Shown: one piece after another, positions 1 through 6,801 of the stretch | How the letters are laid out: each line of letters begins with the position of its first letter | How positions within the stretch are numbered: the first letter of the stretch is position 1 | Assembly: GCA_964599875.1 (NCBI GenBank) | Contig: CAZRHE010000031.1 | Span: 1-13,886, forward strand | Direction: 5' to 3' | Source: RGIG4097 sp964599875 | GTDB taxonomy: Bacteria; Bacillota; Clostridia; Christensenellales; CAG-917 | Length of the DNA: 13,886 bases | The notes under the pieces: model-generated | What the model was told of the DNA's origin: nothing | Database searches by the model: none | Seen by the model: only the letters and a program-made list of their open reading frames with translations | Made by a program: the position numbers and the translations under genes

Positions 1-140
1 TCCGCTCAACACTCGAAGTTCTCGGCGCGTCGCGCCTCGTGTTCCGTCTTCGAATGAGTGAGTGCTTGTATAACACGCTCCGAATCGGGTGCGGGTGTCC
101 CGCCCACACTTCTTACTTATTCACTATTACTTCTTACCTA
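1..140. other. Intergenic repeat-like DNA at the left edge
   Basis: No coding region can be supported here. The stretch contains a perfect short inverted repeat, GGCGCG-T-CGCGCC (24-36), inside a longer imperfect palindrome (an ACTCGAAG arm near 10-18 facing CTTCGAATGAGT near 48-59). It also holds a GC-rich inverted repeat at 86-105 and a 9-bp direct repeat ACTTCTTAC (108-116 and 129-137). This looks like a patch of interspersed palindromic repeats between two transcription units. The left neighbour is outside the window. Confidence 0.5.
86..105. repeat. 20-bp GC-rich repeat, copy 1
   Basis: These 20 bases recur exactly at 12835-12854. The unit contains a CGGG...CCCG inverted repeat and could form a small hairpin. 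Two exact copies nearly 13 kb apart, both intergenic, suggest a dispersed repeat family. The flanks differ, so only this core is shared within the window. Confidence 0.7.
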
Positions 141-142
141 AT

Positions 143-181
143 AAAAAACAAGCGCTACGATTTTCGTTGCGCTTGTTTTTT
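143..181 (-). terminator. Intrinsic terminator of proS
   Basis: An 18-bp stem (143-160 paired with 164-181, one internal mismatch, 3-base loop) has a core of ACAAGCGC/GCGCTTGT and A and T runs on its outer edges. Read on the minus strand it ends in six T residues and lies just after the proS stop codon. The symmetric runs mean it could also stop transcription coming from the left. Confidence 0.88.
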
Positions 182-195
182 ATAGTTGTTTTTCT

Positions 196-1917
196 TTACT
201 TCAATTCGTCGTATTTTTTCTTCATCATTTCGTCGATGAAGTCGAGAGCAGAGTCGTAATTCACTTTCTCCGTCGTCATGGTTGCGCGGTCGGTGACTTC
301 GATTTCGCCGTTTGAAAGTCCTCTGGGGCTGACGACCACTCTTATAGGCATACCCATAAGGTCTGCATCCGCAAATTTTACGCCGGGGCTGACGTTTCTA
401 TCGTCGAAGAGCACGCTGACGCCCTTTGCTTTGAGTGCGTCGTAGAGTGCAAACGCTTTTTCTTTGACGGTTTCGTCGTCGATACGGATGGGGCAAATAT
501 GCACTTTATAAGGCGCGACGGTGATAGGAAGGATGAGTCCCGCTTTGTCGTTGGATTCTTGCGCGATGGATGCAATCGCACGGCCGACGCCGATGCCGTA
601 GCAACCCATAATTGGGGTTACCGCTTCGCCCTTTTCGTTGAGGACGGTCATGCCCATAGACGCGGTGTATTTGGTGCCGAGTTGGAAGATATTGCCGATT
701 TCGATACCGTTTTCGAGGTGCAACGGCTTTCCGCAAACGGGGCATCTATCCCCTGCCGTAACCTTTGCTATATCCGCGAATTCTTCGGGAGCGATATCTC
801 TTGCAACGTTGACGCCCTTGACGTGATAATCCGCCTTGTTTGCACCGACGACCATATTGTAGGCACCCTTCAAGGATTCGTCGAAAACGATTACGCCGTT
901 TTTGACGTCAAGACCGATAGGTCCGATATTGCCTGCGACAAGACCGGATTCCTCGTCCGCTTCCCAAGGCACGACGTTTTTGCGGATTACTTTTTTGAGT
1001 TTTGCCTCGTTGACTTCGAGGTCCCCTCTTATGAATGCGACCACGACGGTTTGTTCACCCTTGACCGCATAAACGACCGCTTTAATCGTGTTGTAAGGTT
1101 TGACGCCGAGATAGTCGCAAACTTCGGCTATATCGTGCGCTTTGCCGGTGTAAACTTCTTCCATGGGGATATCCGCGCCGAAATCCACTTCGGGACGGAC
1201 GCCCGCCGCCACTTCCATATTGGATTTGTATCCGCATTCGTCGCAAAGCACGAGGGTATCTTCGCCGACGTCGGTGAGGAGCATAAATTCGTGCGCGACA
1301 CTGCCGCCCATCATACCGCTATCCGACTTGACCGCGATGAAGTTTTTGAGTCCTATGCGGCGGAAAATATTGAAGTACGCCTCGTAGGCTCTCTCGTAAT
1401 ACTTTTCGAGGTTCTCTTGGTTCATATGGAAAGAATATGCGTCCTTCATCGTAAATTCTCTGACGCGGATAAGTCCTCCTCTGCAACGAGGCTCGTCGCG
1501 GAATTTCGTCTGAATCTGATAAATCATGAACGGGAGTTGATTATAACTCGACACGGTGTTTTTCGCCATATGCACCGCCGCCTCTTCGTGAGTCATGCCG
1601 AGAAGCATATCTTTTCCGCCTCTATCCTTGAAACGAACCATTTCGCTTCCGATTGAGGAGTATCTGCCCGACAAATCCCACATTTCACGAGGCATAACGA
1701 CGGGGAATTTGACTTCTTGACCATCGATTTTGTTCATCTCGTCGCGGATGATATTCTCAATATTGAGAGCCATCAACTGCGCGGGGCTGGTGAGAGAATA
1801 AATACCGTTCGCGACGGGTTTGATATATCCCGCGCGGGCAAGCAAAACGTGACTTAAAATCGTGACGTCGGAGGGGGCTTCTTTGACGCGCTCACCGACA
1901 AGTTTACTGAGTAGCAT
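196..1917 (-). CDS. proS: Prolyl-tRNA synthetase
   Basis: Cytoplasmic class II aminoacyl-tRNA synthetase that attaches proline to tRNA-Pro. The 573 residues match the usual length of the bacterial type with an inserted editing domain. Visible in order: class II core with the T-H-E-E element (109-112), motif 2 from R-D-E-P to F-T-M-K-D-A-Y-S-F (about 140-164), the inserted editing domain (about 219-389), motif 3 G-I-G-V-G-R (441-446), and the anticodon-binding domain (about 469-573). Two C-x-x-C pairs (225/228 and 392/395) flank the editing insert and could hold a metal. The ATG at 1917 is chosen because AAAGGA lies 12 bases upstream and the sequence begins M-L-L-S-K-L as in the family. An in-frame TTG at 1980 lies inside the predicted promoter. 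Single-gene unit with its own promoter and terminator. Confidence 0.97.
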   Translation of the reverse strand: MLLSKLVGERVKEAPSDVTILSHVLLARAGYIKPVANGIYSLTSPAQLMALNIENIIRDEMNKIDGQEVKFPVVMPREMWDLSGRYSSIGSEMVRFKDRGGKDMLLGMTHEEAAVHMAKNTVSSYNQLPFMIYQIQTKFRDEPRCRGGLIRVREFTMKDAYSFHMNQENLEKYYERAYEAYFNIFRRIGLKNFIAVKSDSGMMGGSVAHEFMLLTDVGEDTLVLCDECGYKSNMEVAAGVRPEVDFGADIPMEEVYTGKAHDIAEVCDYLGVKPYNTIKAVVYAVKGEQTVVVAFIRGDLEVNEAKLKKVIRKNVVPWEADEESGLVAGNIGPIGLDVKNGVIVFDESLKGAYNMVVGANKADYHVKGVNVARDIAPEEFADIAKVTAGDRCPVCGKPLHLENGIEIGNIFQLGTKYTASMGMTVLNEKGEAVTPIMGCYGIGVGRAIASIAQESNDKAGLILPITVAPYKVHICPIRIDDETVKEKAFALYDALKAKGVSVLFDDRNVSPGVKFADADLMGMPIRVVVSPRGLSNGEIEVTDRATMTTEKVNYDSALDFIDEMMKKKYDELK

Positions 1918-1951
1918 AACGCTTTCTATTCCTTTAATATTATTCTTTGAA

Positions 1952-1980
1952 ATTATATACTCAAATTTGCGATTAGGCAA
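1952..1980 (-). promoter_or_regulatory. Predicted proS promoter
   Basis: On the minus strand, TTGCCT (1980-1975) and TATAAT (1957-1952) are separated by 17 bases. This predicts a transcript start near 1945 and a leader of about 28 bases before the ATG at 1917. The -10 box is perfect and the -35 box matches at four of six positions. Confidence 0.7.
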
Positions 1981-2000
1981 GAGTTTAAAGCCGATTTAAC

Positions 2001-2031
2001 CGAAAACGAAAACCCGCGACAAAATCGCAGG
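2001..2031 (-). terminator. Terminator of the peptidase/lipoprotein operon
   Basis: On the minus strand CCTGCGA (2031-2025) pairs with TCGCGGG (2019-2013) through one G-U pair, with a 5-base loop, followed by TTTTCGTTTTC. It sits about 40 bases after the stop of the last operon gene and before the proS promoter, so it separates the two units. The stem is short and the T run is interrupted. Confidence 0.65.
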
Positions 2032-2070
2032 CATTCATATCACAAGTATGTCACGCCGAAAGCCTACGCT

Positions 2071-3048
2071 TTACGCGCCCATTTCCACCCCGAATTCTTC
2101 GAGCAGATAACCGTTCACGACTTCATCTAAATACGGTTGCAGTATCTCTGCAAATTTTTGTTGTTCGGCTACGATTACGCTTTCTTTGTCTTCGGCATAT
2201 GCATCCGATTCTTGAACCGCCTTAACGTAATCTTTAGGTATATCTACGTGCATTATACACAAAAACGTTTGTCCCGTTTCCTTATCTCTAATTAGGGTAT
2301 GCATTTGCGCTTTTACACCTAGTTCCGTATATTCATAGCCAATCCGTCCAAAATCCTGACTGTCTAAATACCACCAAAGAAAATGTGGTTCAAAAATATA
2401 AATAACGTCATCGTCATCTAAATACACATATGTTCCCTTATTTATTATGACGCGGTCATCTTCATATCTGTCTATATCGATTGTACTTTTTCTACACATA
2501 TTTTCAAACGAAGGCTCATCAGGATAACTTTTGAGATGATTTTCGTATACTTTTCTTCTGTGGTCTACCTCGTTGCTGAATTCAGTATAATAACTGATAT
2601 CGTAAAAAGAAATCAACGCTTCCCTATCGGATTTATCGGTATCCGTCAAGCCGTATTGCGAATAAATTTCCTGTTCGATTTTATCTACTATTTTTATTGT
2701 AATTTCTTCGTTAAAACGCGTATCGTATCCTTTTAAATCCTCCCATGAATAACTGATACAACAGGGATCCGTAAAACTTGTTGCAAAACTCAATTTGCCA
2801 AAGGAATACTCCTTACCCTCGTAATCATACCATTTCGTTTTGCCTTCTGCCTCGAATACCTCGTTTCGTTGCTGAATTAATGATTTTTTCTCAACAACGA
2901 CGTTGTCGTCATCCTTATCCTGTTTTGTCGCAGGATTATCGTTTCCCATATTGGGCATTTCGTTATCATCGCACGCAACAAACGTCACGGACAGCACCGC
3001 CATGACGATTGCCAAAAATATAATTAAAAACTTATTTGTCTTTTTCAT
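2071..3048 (-). CDS. Putative lipoprotein, paralogue B
   Basis: 325-residue predicted exported protein of unknown function. The N-terminus has a K-K-T-N-K start, a hydrophobic segment (about 7-24) and a likely lipid-anchored Cys26 in V-T-F-V-A-C. This is a loose lipobox, since -3 is Phe. An acidic, low-complexity linker (about 27-50) follows. The mature region is rich in Asp, Glu, Tyr and Lys and has no domain I recognise. It closely resembles the protein encoded just upstream, most strongly at the signal peptide, at W-E-D-x-K-G-Y-D-T, at Y-S-Q-Y-G-L-T-D and in the last 40 residues. Its ATG overlaps the upstream stop by 4 bases (ATGA), so translation is probably coupled. It is the last gene of a three-gene operon headed by a cysteine peptidase. 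A partner, substrate or inhibitor role is only inference from position. Confidence 0.88.
   Translation of the reverse strand: MKKTNKFLIIFLAIVMAVLSVTFVACDDNEMPNMGNDNPATKQDKDDDNVVVEKKSLIQQRNEVFEAEGKTKWYDYEGKEYSFGKLSFATSFTDPCCISYSWEDLKGYDTRFNEEITIKIVDKIEQEIYSQYGLTDTDKSDREALISFYDISYYTEFSNEVDHRRKVYENHLKSYPDEPSFENMCRKSTIDIDRYEDDRVIINKGTYVYLDDDDVIYIFEPHFLWWYLDSQDFGRIGYEYTELGVKAQMHTLIRDKETGQTFLCIMHVDIPKDYVKAVQESDAYAEDKESVIVAEQQKFAEILQPYLDEVVNGYLLEEFGVEMGA
2093..2196 (-). repeat. Near-identical 3' segment of the paralogue pair, copy B
   Basis: 104 bases here equal 3061-3164 without a difference (offset 968). The match continues outward to about 2086 and 2206 with few mismatches. The segment encodes most of the conserved C-terminus, which includes the residues A-E-D-K-E-S-V-I-V-A-E-Q-Q-K-F. 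The rest of the two genes is clearly diverged. Confidence 0.93.
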
Positions 3049-4025
3049 AGTTGCACCCCAAATTCTTCGAGCAGATAACCGTTCACGACTTCATCTAAAT
3101 ACGGTTGCAGTATCTCTGCAAATTTTTGTTGTTCGGCTACGATTACGCTTTCTTTGTCTTCGGCGTATGCCTCCGATTCCCTGACAGCCGTATAATAATC
3201 CATGAGTATATCAACGTAGACGATAAATATAAATTCTTGTCCCGTTTTCTTGTCTTTAATTGCCGTATGAATCCGTACCGTTTCATATTTATCGGCATAT
3301 TGATACTCTATCCATCCCGGAATATCTCTATCGTCTAATAAATACCAACGAAGTATATGTTCCGACTCACTGTAGTGATTAGACAAAAACCAAAACATCC
3401 CTTTATTCATTACGATGCGGTCGTCTTCATATCTGTCTAAATAGACTATTCTTTCTTTACATGCGTCTTCAAACGATAATTCATAATCTTTATTTTGTTT
3501 CTCATGCAAATAATCGTATTCTTTCTTCTTTTCCTCCAATACGGCGCCAAAGCACGTGTAGTCACTGATATCGTAAAAAGAAATCAATGCTTCTCTATCG
3601 GATTTGTCCATATCCGTCAAGCCGTATTGCGAATATATTTCCTTTTCGATTTCGTCAATTATTTTTATAGTCGTTTCTTCGTTAAAGTACGTATCGTATC
3701 CCTTGAAATCTTCCCAAGTATAACTAATACACCCCGGGTCTTCAAGCGACGTAGCATAACTCAATTTACCGAATGAGTACTCTTTGTCATAATAATCATA
3801 CCATTTCGTTTTACCTTCCGCCTCAAACACTTCGTTTCTTTCTTGCGTCCACGTTTTTTTGTTTACAACAGGTTGTTCGTCTTCTTCAGGCTGTTCAGTA
3901 TCGATATTATTTTGATTATTTGTAAATTCATCTTTATCAGGTTTGTCGCACGCAACAAACGTCACGGACAGCATCGCCATGATGGTTACCAACAATATAA
4001 TTAACAGTTTATTTATCTTTTTCAT
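3045..4025 (-). CDS. Putative lipoprotein, paralogue A
   Basis: 326-residue predicted lipoprotein of unknown function: K-K-I-N-K start, hydrophobic segment about 7-24, candidate lipidated Cys26 (V-T-F-V-A-C-D-K), then an acidic and Asn/Gln-rich linker (about 28-55). The body contains W-T-Q-E-R-N-E-V-F, W-E-D-F-K-G-Y-D-T and Y-S-Q-Y-G-L-T-D-M-D, all shared with its tandem copy. The central part (about 160-235) differs in sequence and indels. AGGAGAG precedes the ATG at 4025 by a short spacer and overlaps the region of the peptidase stop codon, 15 bases away, so the genes are probably co-transcribed. The tandem arrangement shows gene duplication. I know no family to assign; a surface partner of the upstream peptidase is a reasonable guess. 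Confidence 0.88.
   Translation of the reverse strand: MKKINKLLIILLVTIMAMLSVTFVACDKPDKDEFTNNQNNIDTEQPEEDEQPVVNKKTWTQERNEVFEAEGKTKWYDYYDKEYSFGKLSYATSLEDPGCISYTWEDFKGYDTYFNEETTIKIIDEIEKEIYSQYGLTDMDKSDREALISFYDISDYTCFGAVLEEKKKEYDYLHEKQNKDYELSFEDACKERIVYLDRYEDDRIVMNKGMFWFLSNHYSESEHILRWYLLDDRDIPGWIEYQYADKYETVRIHTAIKDKKTGQEFIFIVYVDILMDYYTAVRESEAYAEDKESVIVAEQQKFAEILQPYLDEVVNGYLLEEFGVQL
3061..3164 (-). repeat. Near-identical 3' segment of the paralogue pair, copy A
   Basis: Partner of the segment at 2093-2196. It encodes the same C-terminal residues of the upstream paralogue and ends about 14 bases from its stop codon. Confidence 0.93.
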
Positions 4026-4040
4026 ATTTTCACTCTCCTA

Positions 4041-5954
4041 TCACAGCAACTTTTTTCTACCGCAGTATATGCAAACTTTGTTTTGATAAGTATGTCCTTC
4101 AAGGGATGATTTTCCGCACAAAGAACAAGTTCTCCTGTGCTGCAAAGCGCTGACTTGTTTGTACGTATACGTGTGATTGCATTGCGGATTGTAATATTCA
4201 CCGCAAACGTCACAGACCGACCATATTTTATCATCATCTATATATTCCGAGCCTTTTTTATGTAGCGAATACATAGACTTCCAGCCATAATCTTCCCTTA
4301 TATCAACCATATAATCCGTTCTTTGTTCATAAATAGTTAATTCAGATGCACGCCGACCTCCAAAATATAAACCGCAGTCGTCACATGCACAAAAATGTGC
4401 CGATGAGTCCCTTCCATAACCAATAACTTTACCTATATCCAATGCATCTGCCAATTCAGGGTAATTAGGATGAAATGCAACTTCTCCGCATGCACATTCA
4501 TGATATAGTCCATGCGGTCTGAATTGATGCCCGTCTTTTGAAAAACAATCAACCGTATACGTATTTCCTCCCAATACGATGGTTTTTTGTTCTTCGCAGG
4601 AGTGGTCGTTTTCGCTATGTTGAGTCGTTACGTTCAAATAATTGACATCCCCAGACAAATAATAATCTGGCACAATAATCGACGATGAATTTCGCCATCC
4701 GAAATGTGTTCTAAAATACATTCGTTCCAAACTTTCATAATAACCATATGCTACGATAGCGTGCCCGGTTAAGTCGTGACCACCTTTATCGTTTTTTTCA
4801 TCATCGTAGTATCGAATAGATATCGCAACGGGATTGCTTCTATAAATCTGTGCTTGTGCTATATCCGAAACGTCGCTTATAGACAACGAATTATTAAACG
4901 TATTCGTCAAACTCACACAATCTGTTATGGTTGCCGCATATTTGCTTACGTCCCAACCCGTATATCCAAACTTTGCCGGTGAGTCAAGCGCAATCAAAAA
5001 TTTGTGCAACGCCTCGCCGGCGGAATCATTTTTCTTGATTTCGCATGTATACGTCGGCGACTGATTGTCCTTTAATTTTACGCTATCAGCCACCTGCACC
5101 GTTTTATTCTCGCAGAAATCTTTCCACATCTGAGGAATCTTGGACTTTTCATTAGGAATTATTCCCATATTATCTGTGAAATCGGCGTAACGGAGCAATA
5201 ATGCGGTTGAAACGTAAATACAAGAACCATGGGTATTGTTACCAAACGTCTGCACGTATCTGGCATCGGTGAACAATTCGTAATCGTCTACGTTTGTGAA
5301 ATCGTCGATATCAACCTCATCAAGATACGGATTATCACTCCAAACCGTGCCGTCTTCGGGGATGCTTTGGACGGATAATTCGTTGTAGCGAATTTCGCGC
5401 ATGGACGAAAGCATTTCTTCGTAGTTTTTCACTTCGGACTTTGAAACGATTTCGGTGCGGATTGAGGTCATATATGACGAGGCGGTTTGCAAGTCTTCGA
5501 CGTCCATGACGGTATTTCGCATAACGTCCACGGTTTCTGAATTGTTCTTGACGGCGTAATTCGAGGGTCCGAAATAATATTTCTTCCCTGTCTGTCCGTC
5601 ATATGGGGACGAACCGAATTCGCCGAGTTCCATAAGATCGCCGGTCACGCGGTGATAAATCGCATATCCGCCGTCCTCCGCCTCGGCAAGAAGATATTCC
5701 GCCTGCCCTTCGGCATTATAAAGCGGCTCGACGTATCCGCCGTAGCAATCGTGCCCTATTTGTGAGTTTACGGCTTGCAAGGCAAAATCCGCCTCCAACG
5801 TATCCACTTTGCCGGGGATGTCTGCAAAGTGAACCTGCGCGGACGGAATGTCTTCGGCTATCACGTCGTCGAAATTGAAATTCGCACCGCTTAAGGCGAA
5901 AGATGAAATAAGAATAAATAACGCAACAAATGCGCACACAATTCTTTTGCTCAT
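4041..5954 (-). CDS. Secreted papain-fold cysteine peptidase with Cys-rich C-terminus
   Basis: 637-residue predicted secreted protein. The signal peptide covers about 1-24 (S-K-R start, hydrophobic core, likely cut after A-L-S-G-A). Residues about 40-230 are a propeptide-like region. The peptidase part follows: T-H-G-S-C245-I-Y-V-S-T-A-L-L-L-R-Y holds the likely nucleophile; G-H398-A-I-V-A-Y-G-Y the likely catalytic His; and the strand with T-H417-F-G-W-R-N resembles the N-W-G-W stretch of C10 (streptopain-like) enzymes. The position usually holding Asn is His here. From about 450 on, Cys pairs recur (487/489, 522/524/527, 581/584, 592, 610/613, 628/631) as in C-x-x-C-G ribbon repeats of secreted clostridial proteins, probably metal-binding or disulfide-forming. 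GGGAGG lies 7 bases before the ATG. First gene of an operon with two lipoproteins. Clan CA assignment is fairly firm; the exact family (C10, C39-like or C1) is not. Confidence 0.85.
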   Translation of the reverse strand: MSKRIVCAFVALFILISSFALSGANFNFDDVIAEDIPSAQVHFADIPGKVDTLEADFALQAVNSQIGHDCYGGYVEPLYNAEGQAEYLLAEAEDGGYAIYHRVTGDLMELGEFGSSPYDGQTGKKYYFGPSNYAVKNNSETVDVMRNTVMDVEDLQTASSYMTSIRTEIVSKSEVKNYEEMLSSMREIRYNELSVQSIPEDGTVWSDNPYLDEVDIDDFTNVDDYELFTDARYVQTFGNNTHGSCIYVSTALLLRYADFTDNMGIIPNEKSKIPQMWKDFCENKTVQVADSVKLKDNQSPTYTCEIKKNDSAGEALHKFLIALDSPAKFGYTGWDVSKYAATITDCVSLTNTFNNSLSISDVSDIAQAQIYRSNPVAISIRYYDDEKNDKGGHDLTGHAIVAYGYYESLERMYFRTHFGWRNSSSIIVPDYYLSGDVNYLNVTTQHSENDHSCEEQKTIVLGGNTYTVDCFSKDGHQFRPHGLYHECACGEVAFHPNYPELADALDIGKVIGYGRDSSAHFCACDDCGLYFGGRRASELTIYEQRTDYMVDIREDYGWKSMYSLHKKGSEYIDDDKIWSVCDVCGEYYNPQCNHTYTYKQVSALQHRRTCSLCGKSSLEGHTYQNKVCIYCGRKKLL

Positions 5955-6002
5955 AGGTTTCCCTCCCGAAAAGGTGTAATTTGTTTATGCGTTCTCCGCT
6001 AT

Positions 6003-6023
6003 TATCTTATCAAATATAAGATA
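6003..6023. promoter_or_regulatory. Perfect inverted repeat, probable operator
   Basis: TATCTTAT-N5-ATAAGATA is a perfect 8-bp inverted repeat centred at 6013. It fills the -35/-10 spacer and covers most of the -10 box of the predicted peptidase promoter, where a bound dimer would block polymerase. The regulator is unknown. Confidence 0.6.
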
Positions 6024-6032
6024 TGGTGTCAA
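6004..6032 (-). promoter_or_regulatory. Predicted promoter of the peptidase operon
   Basis: On the minus strand a perfect TTGACA (6032-6027) is followed after 17 bases by TAAGAT (6009-6004, four of six matches). The predicted start near 5997 leaves a leader of about 40 bases before the peptidase ATG. It is divergent from the pot operon promoter, with the two -35 boxes about 30 bases apart. Confidence 0.6.
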
Positions 6033-6062
6033 TATTGAATTTGACAAGGTGCTTGCAATCGG

Positions 6063-6091
6063 TTGACATACGCGTGCGTTGCGTATATAAT
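6063..6091 (+). promoter_or_regulatory. Consensus promoter of the polyamine uptake operon
   Basis: TTGACA (6063-6068), a 17-base spacer and TATAAT (6086-6091) form a perfect vegetative sigma-factor promoter. The transcript should start near 6098, giving a leader of about 139 bases before the regulator gene. Such a strong promoter fits an operon held down by a repressor. Confidence 0.85.
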
Positions 6092-6106
6092 GCAGTCGTT
6101 ACGTTT

Positions 6107-6192
6107 GTTTAGTTTTGCTAAACTTTTGACTTAAAATTGCGAAACGTAATAAACTTTCGGTTGAAAATGTCTAAACCGGCCGAAAAGTTTAG
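6107..6192 (+). promoter_or_regulatory. Repeated CTAAAC operator-like motifs in the pot leader
   Basis: Two inverted repeats use the same hexamer: GTTTAG-N5-CTAAAC (6107-6123) and CTAAAC-N10-GTTTAG (6171-6192). A 13-base form, CTAAACTTTTGAC (6118-6130), recurs in variant form near 6149-6160 and, inverted, at 6180-6192. The sites begin about 10 bases after the predicted transcript start. They are plausible binding sites for the XRE-cupin regulator encoded next. Alternatively the TAAACTTTCGG and CCGAAAAGTTTA stretches could pair as an RNA hairpin. Confidence 0.55.
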
Positions 6193-6236
6193 CGAGGGTA
6201 AACAAAAAATATCCGCAAACGCGGTAAGAGGCAGAT

Positions 6237-6770
6237 ATGGAATTAGGTGTAAAAATCAAAAGACTGCGCCTTCAAAAAAACTTGACGCAAGAAGAACTCG
6301 CGGACCGTTGCGAACTCACAAAGGGTTATATTTCGCAACTTGAAAACGAACTCACTTCCCCGTCCATTGCGACGCTTGAAGACATATTGAACGCACTCGG
6401 CACGACGCCCGCGTCCTTCTTCAGCGACGAAAAGGACGAGAAAATCGTGTTTACGGACGCGGAATTCATTGAAAAAATCACGGACGGCTACAAATTCGAA
6501 TGGCTCGTCCCCAACGCGCAAAAGAACGAAATGGAGCCTATCCGCGTGACCATAGAGCCACACACCTCTCTCGAAGAGGACGTCCCTCACGAGGGTGAGG
6601 AATTCGGCTACGTGCTATCGGGGCGCATAGTCCTTCATCACGGCAACAGCGCGCAAATCGTCAAAAAAGGAGAGATTTTCTATTTCTCCTCCGCAAAGGT
6701 ACACAAAATCGAAAATCGCACCGCGGAAAAAGCGGTGGTACTCTGGGTCGCAAGCCCCCCTACTTTCTAA
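6237..6770 (+). CDS. XRE-family regulator with cupin domain (PuuR-like)
   Basis: 177-residue DNA-binding regulator. Residues 1-62 are an XRE helix-turn-helix: L-T-Q-E-E-L-A-D-R (16-24), then K-G-Y-I-S-Q-L-E-N (29-37) as recognition helix and S-P-S-I-A-T-L (41-47). Residues about 100-172 are a single cupin barrel with H-E-G-E-E-F-G-Y-V-L-S-G (118-129), K-K-G-E (143-146) and a later H156, a typical small-ligand-sensing fold. Proteins of this layout upstream of potABCD are usually taken as polyamine-responsive repressors; ligand and sign of control are inferred here. A GGTAAGAGG ribosome binding site precedes the ATG by five bases. It is the first gene of the operon, 31 bases before potA, and lies just behind a strong promoter with repeated motifs, so autoregulation is likely. 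Confidence 0.93.
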   Translation: MELGVKIKRLRLQKNLTQEELADRCELTKGYISQLENELTSPSIATLEDILNALGTTPASFFSDEKDEKIVFTDAEFIEKITDGYKFEWLVPNAQKNEMEPIRVTIEPHTSLEEDVPHEGEEFGYVLSGRIVLHHGNSAQIVKKGEIFYFSSAKVHKIENRTAEKAVVLWVASPPTF

Positions 6771-6775
6771 ATAAA

Positions 6776-6789
6776 CGAATACATATTCG
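6776..6789. promoter_or_regulatory. Short palindrome between regulator and potA
   Basis: CGAATA-CA-TATTCG is a perfect inverted repeat in the 31-base gap between the regulator stop and the potA start, just before the GAGG ribosome binding site. It could be a minor operator or RNA element, or chance, given its small size. Confidence 0.3.
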
Positions 6790-6801
6790 CGAGGTACGTA
6801 T

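Noticed and set aside
499..1656. Long open frame of 385 codons on the plus strand opposite proS
   Set aside because: It is antisense to a clear prolyl-tRNA synthetase gene, has no ribosome binding site, and its composition reflects the reverse complement of biased codons.
1918..1980. Upstream TTG start for proS adding 21 residues
   Set aside because: It lies within the predicted -35 box, has no ribosome binding site, and the added residues are not part of the family N-terminus.
6137..6343. 68-codon frame in the pot leader running into the regulator gene
   Set aside because: No ribosome binding site; most of it overlaps the XRE-cupin gene out of frame.
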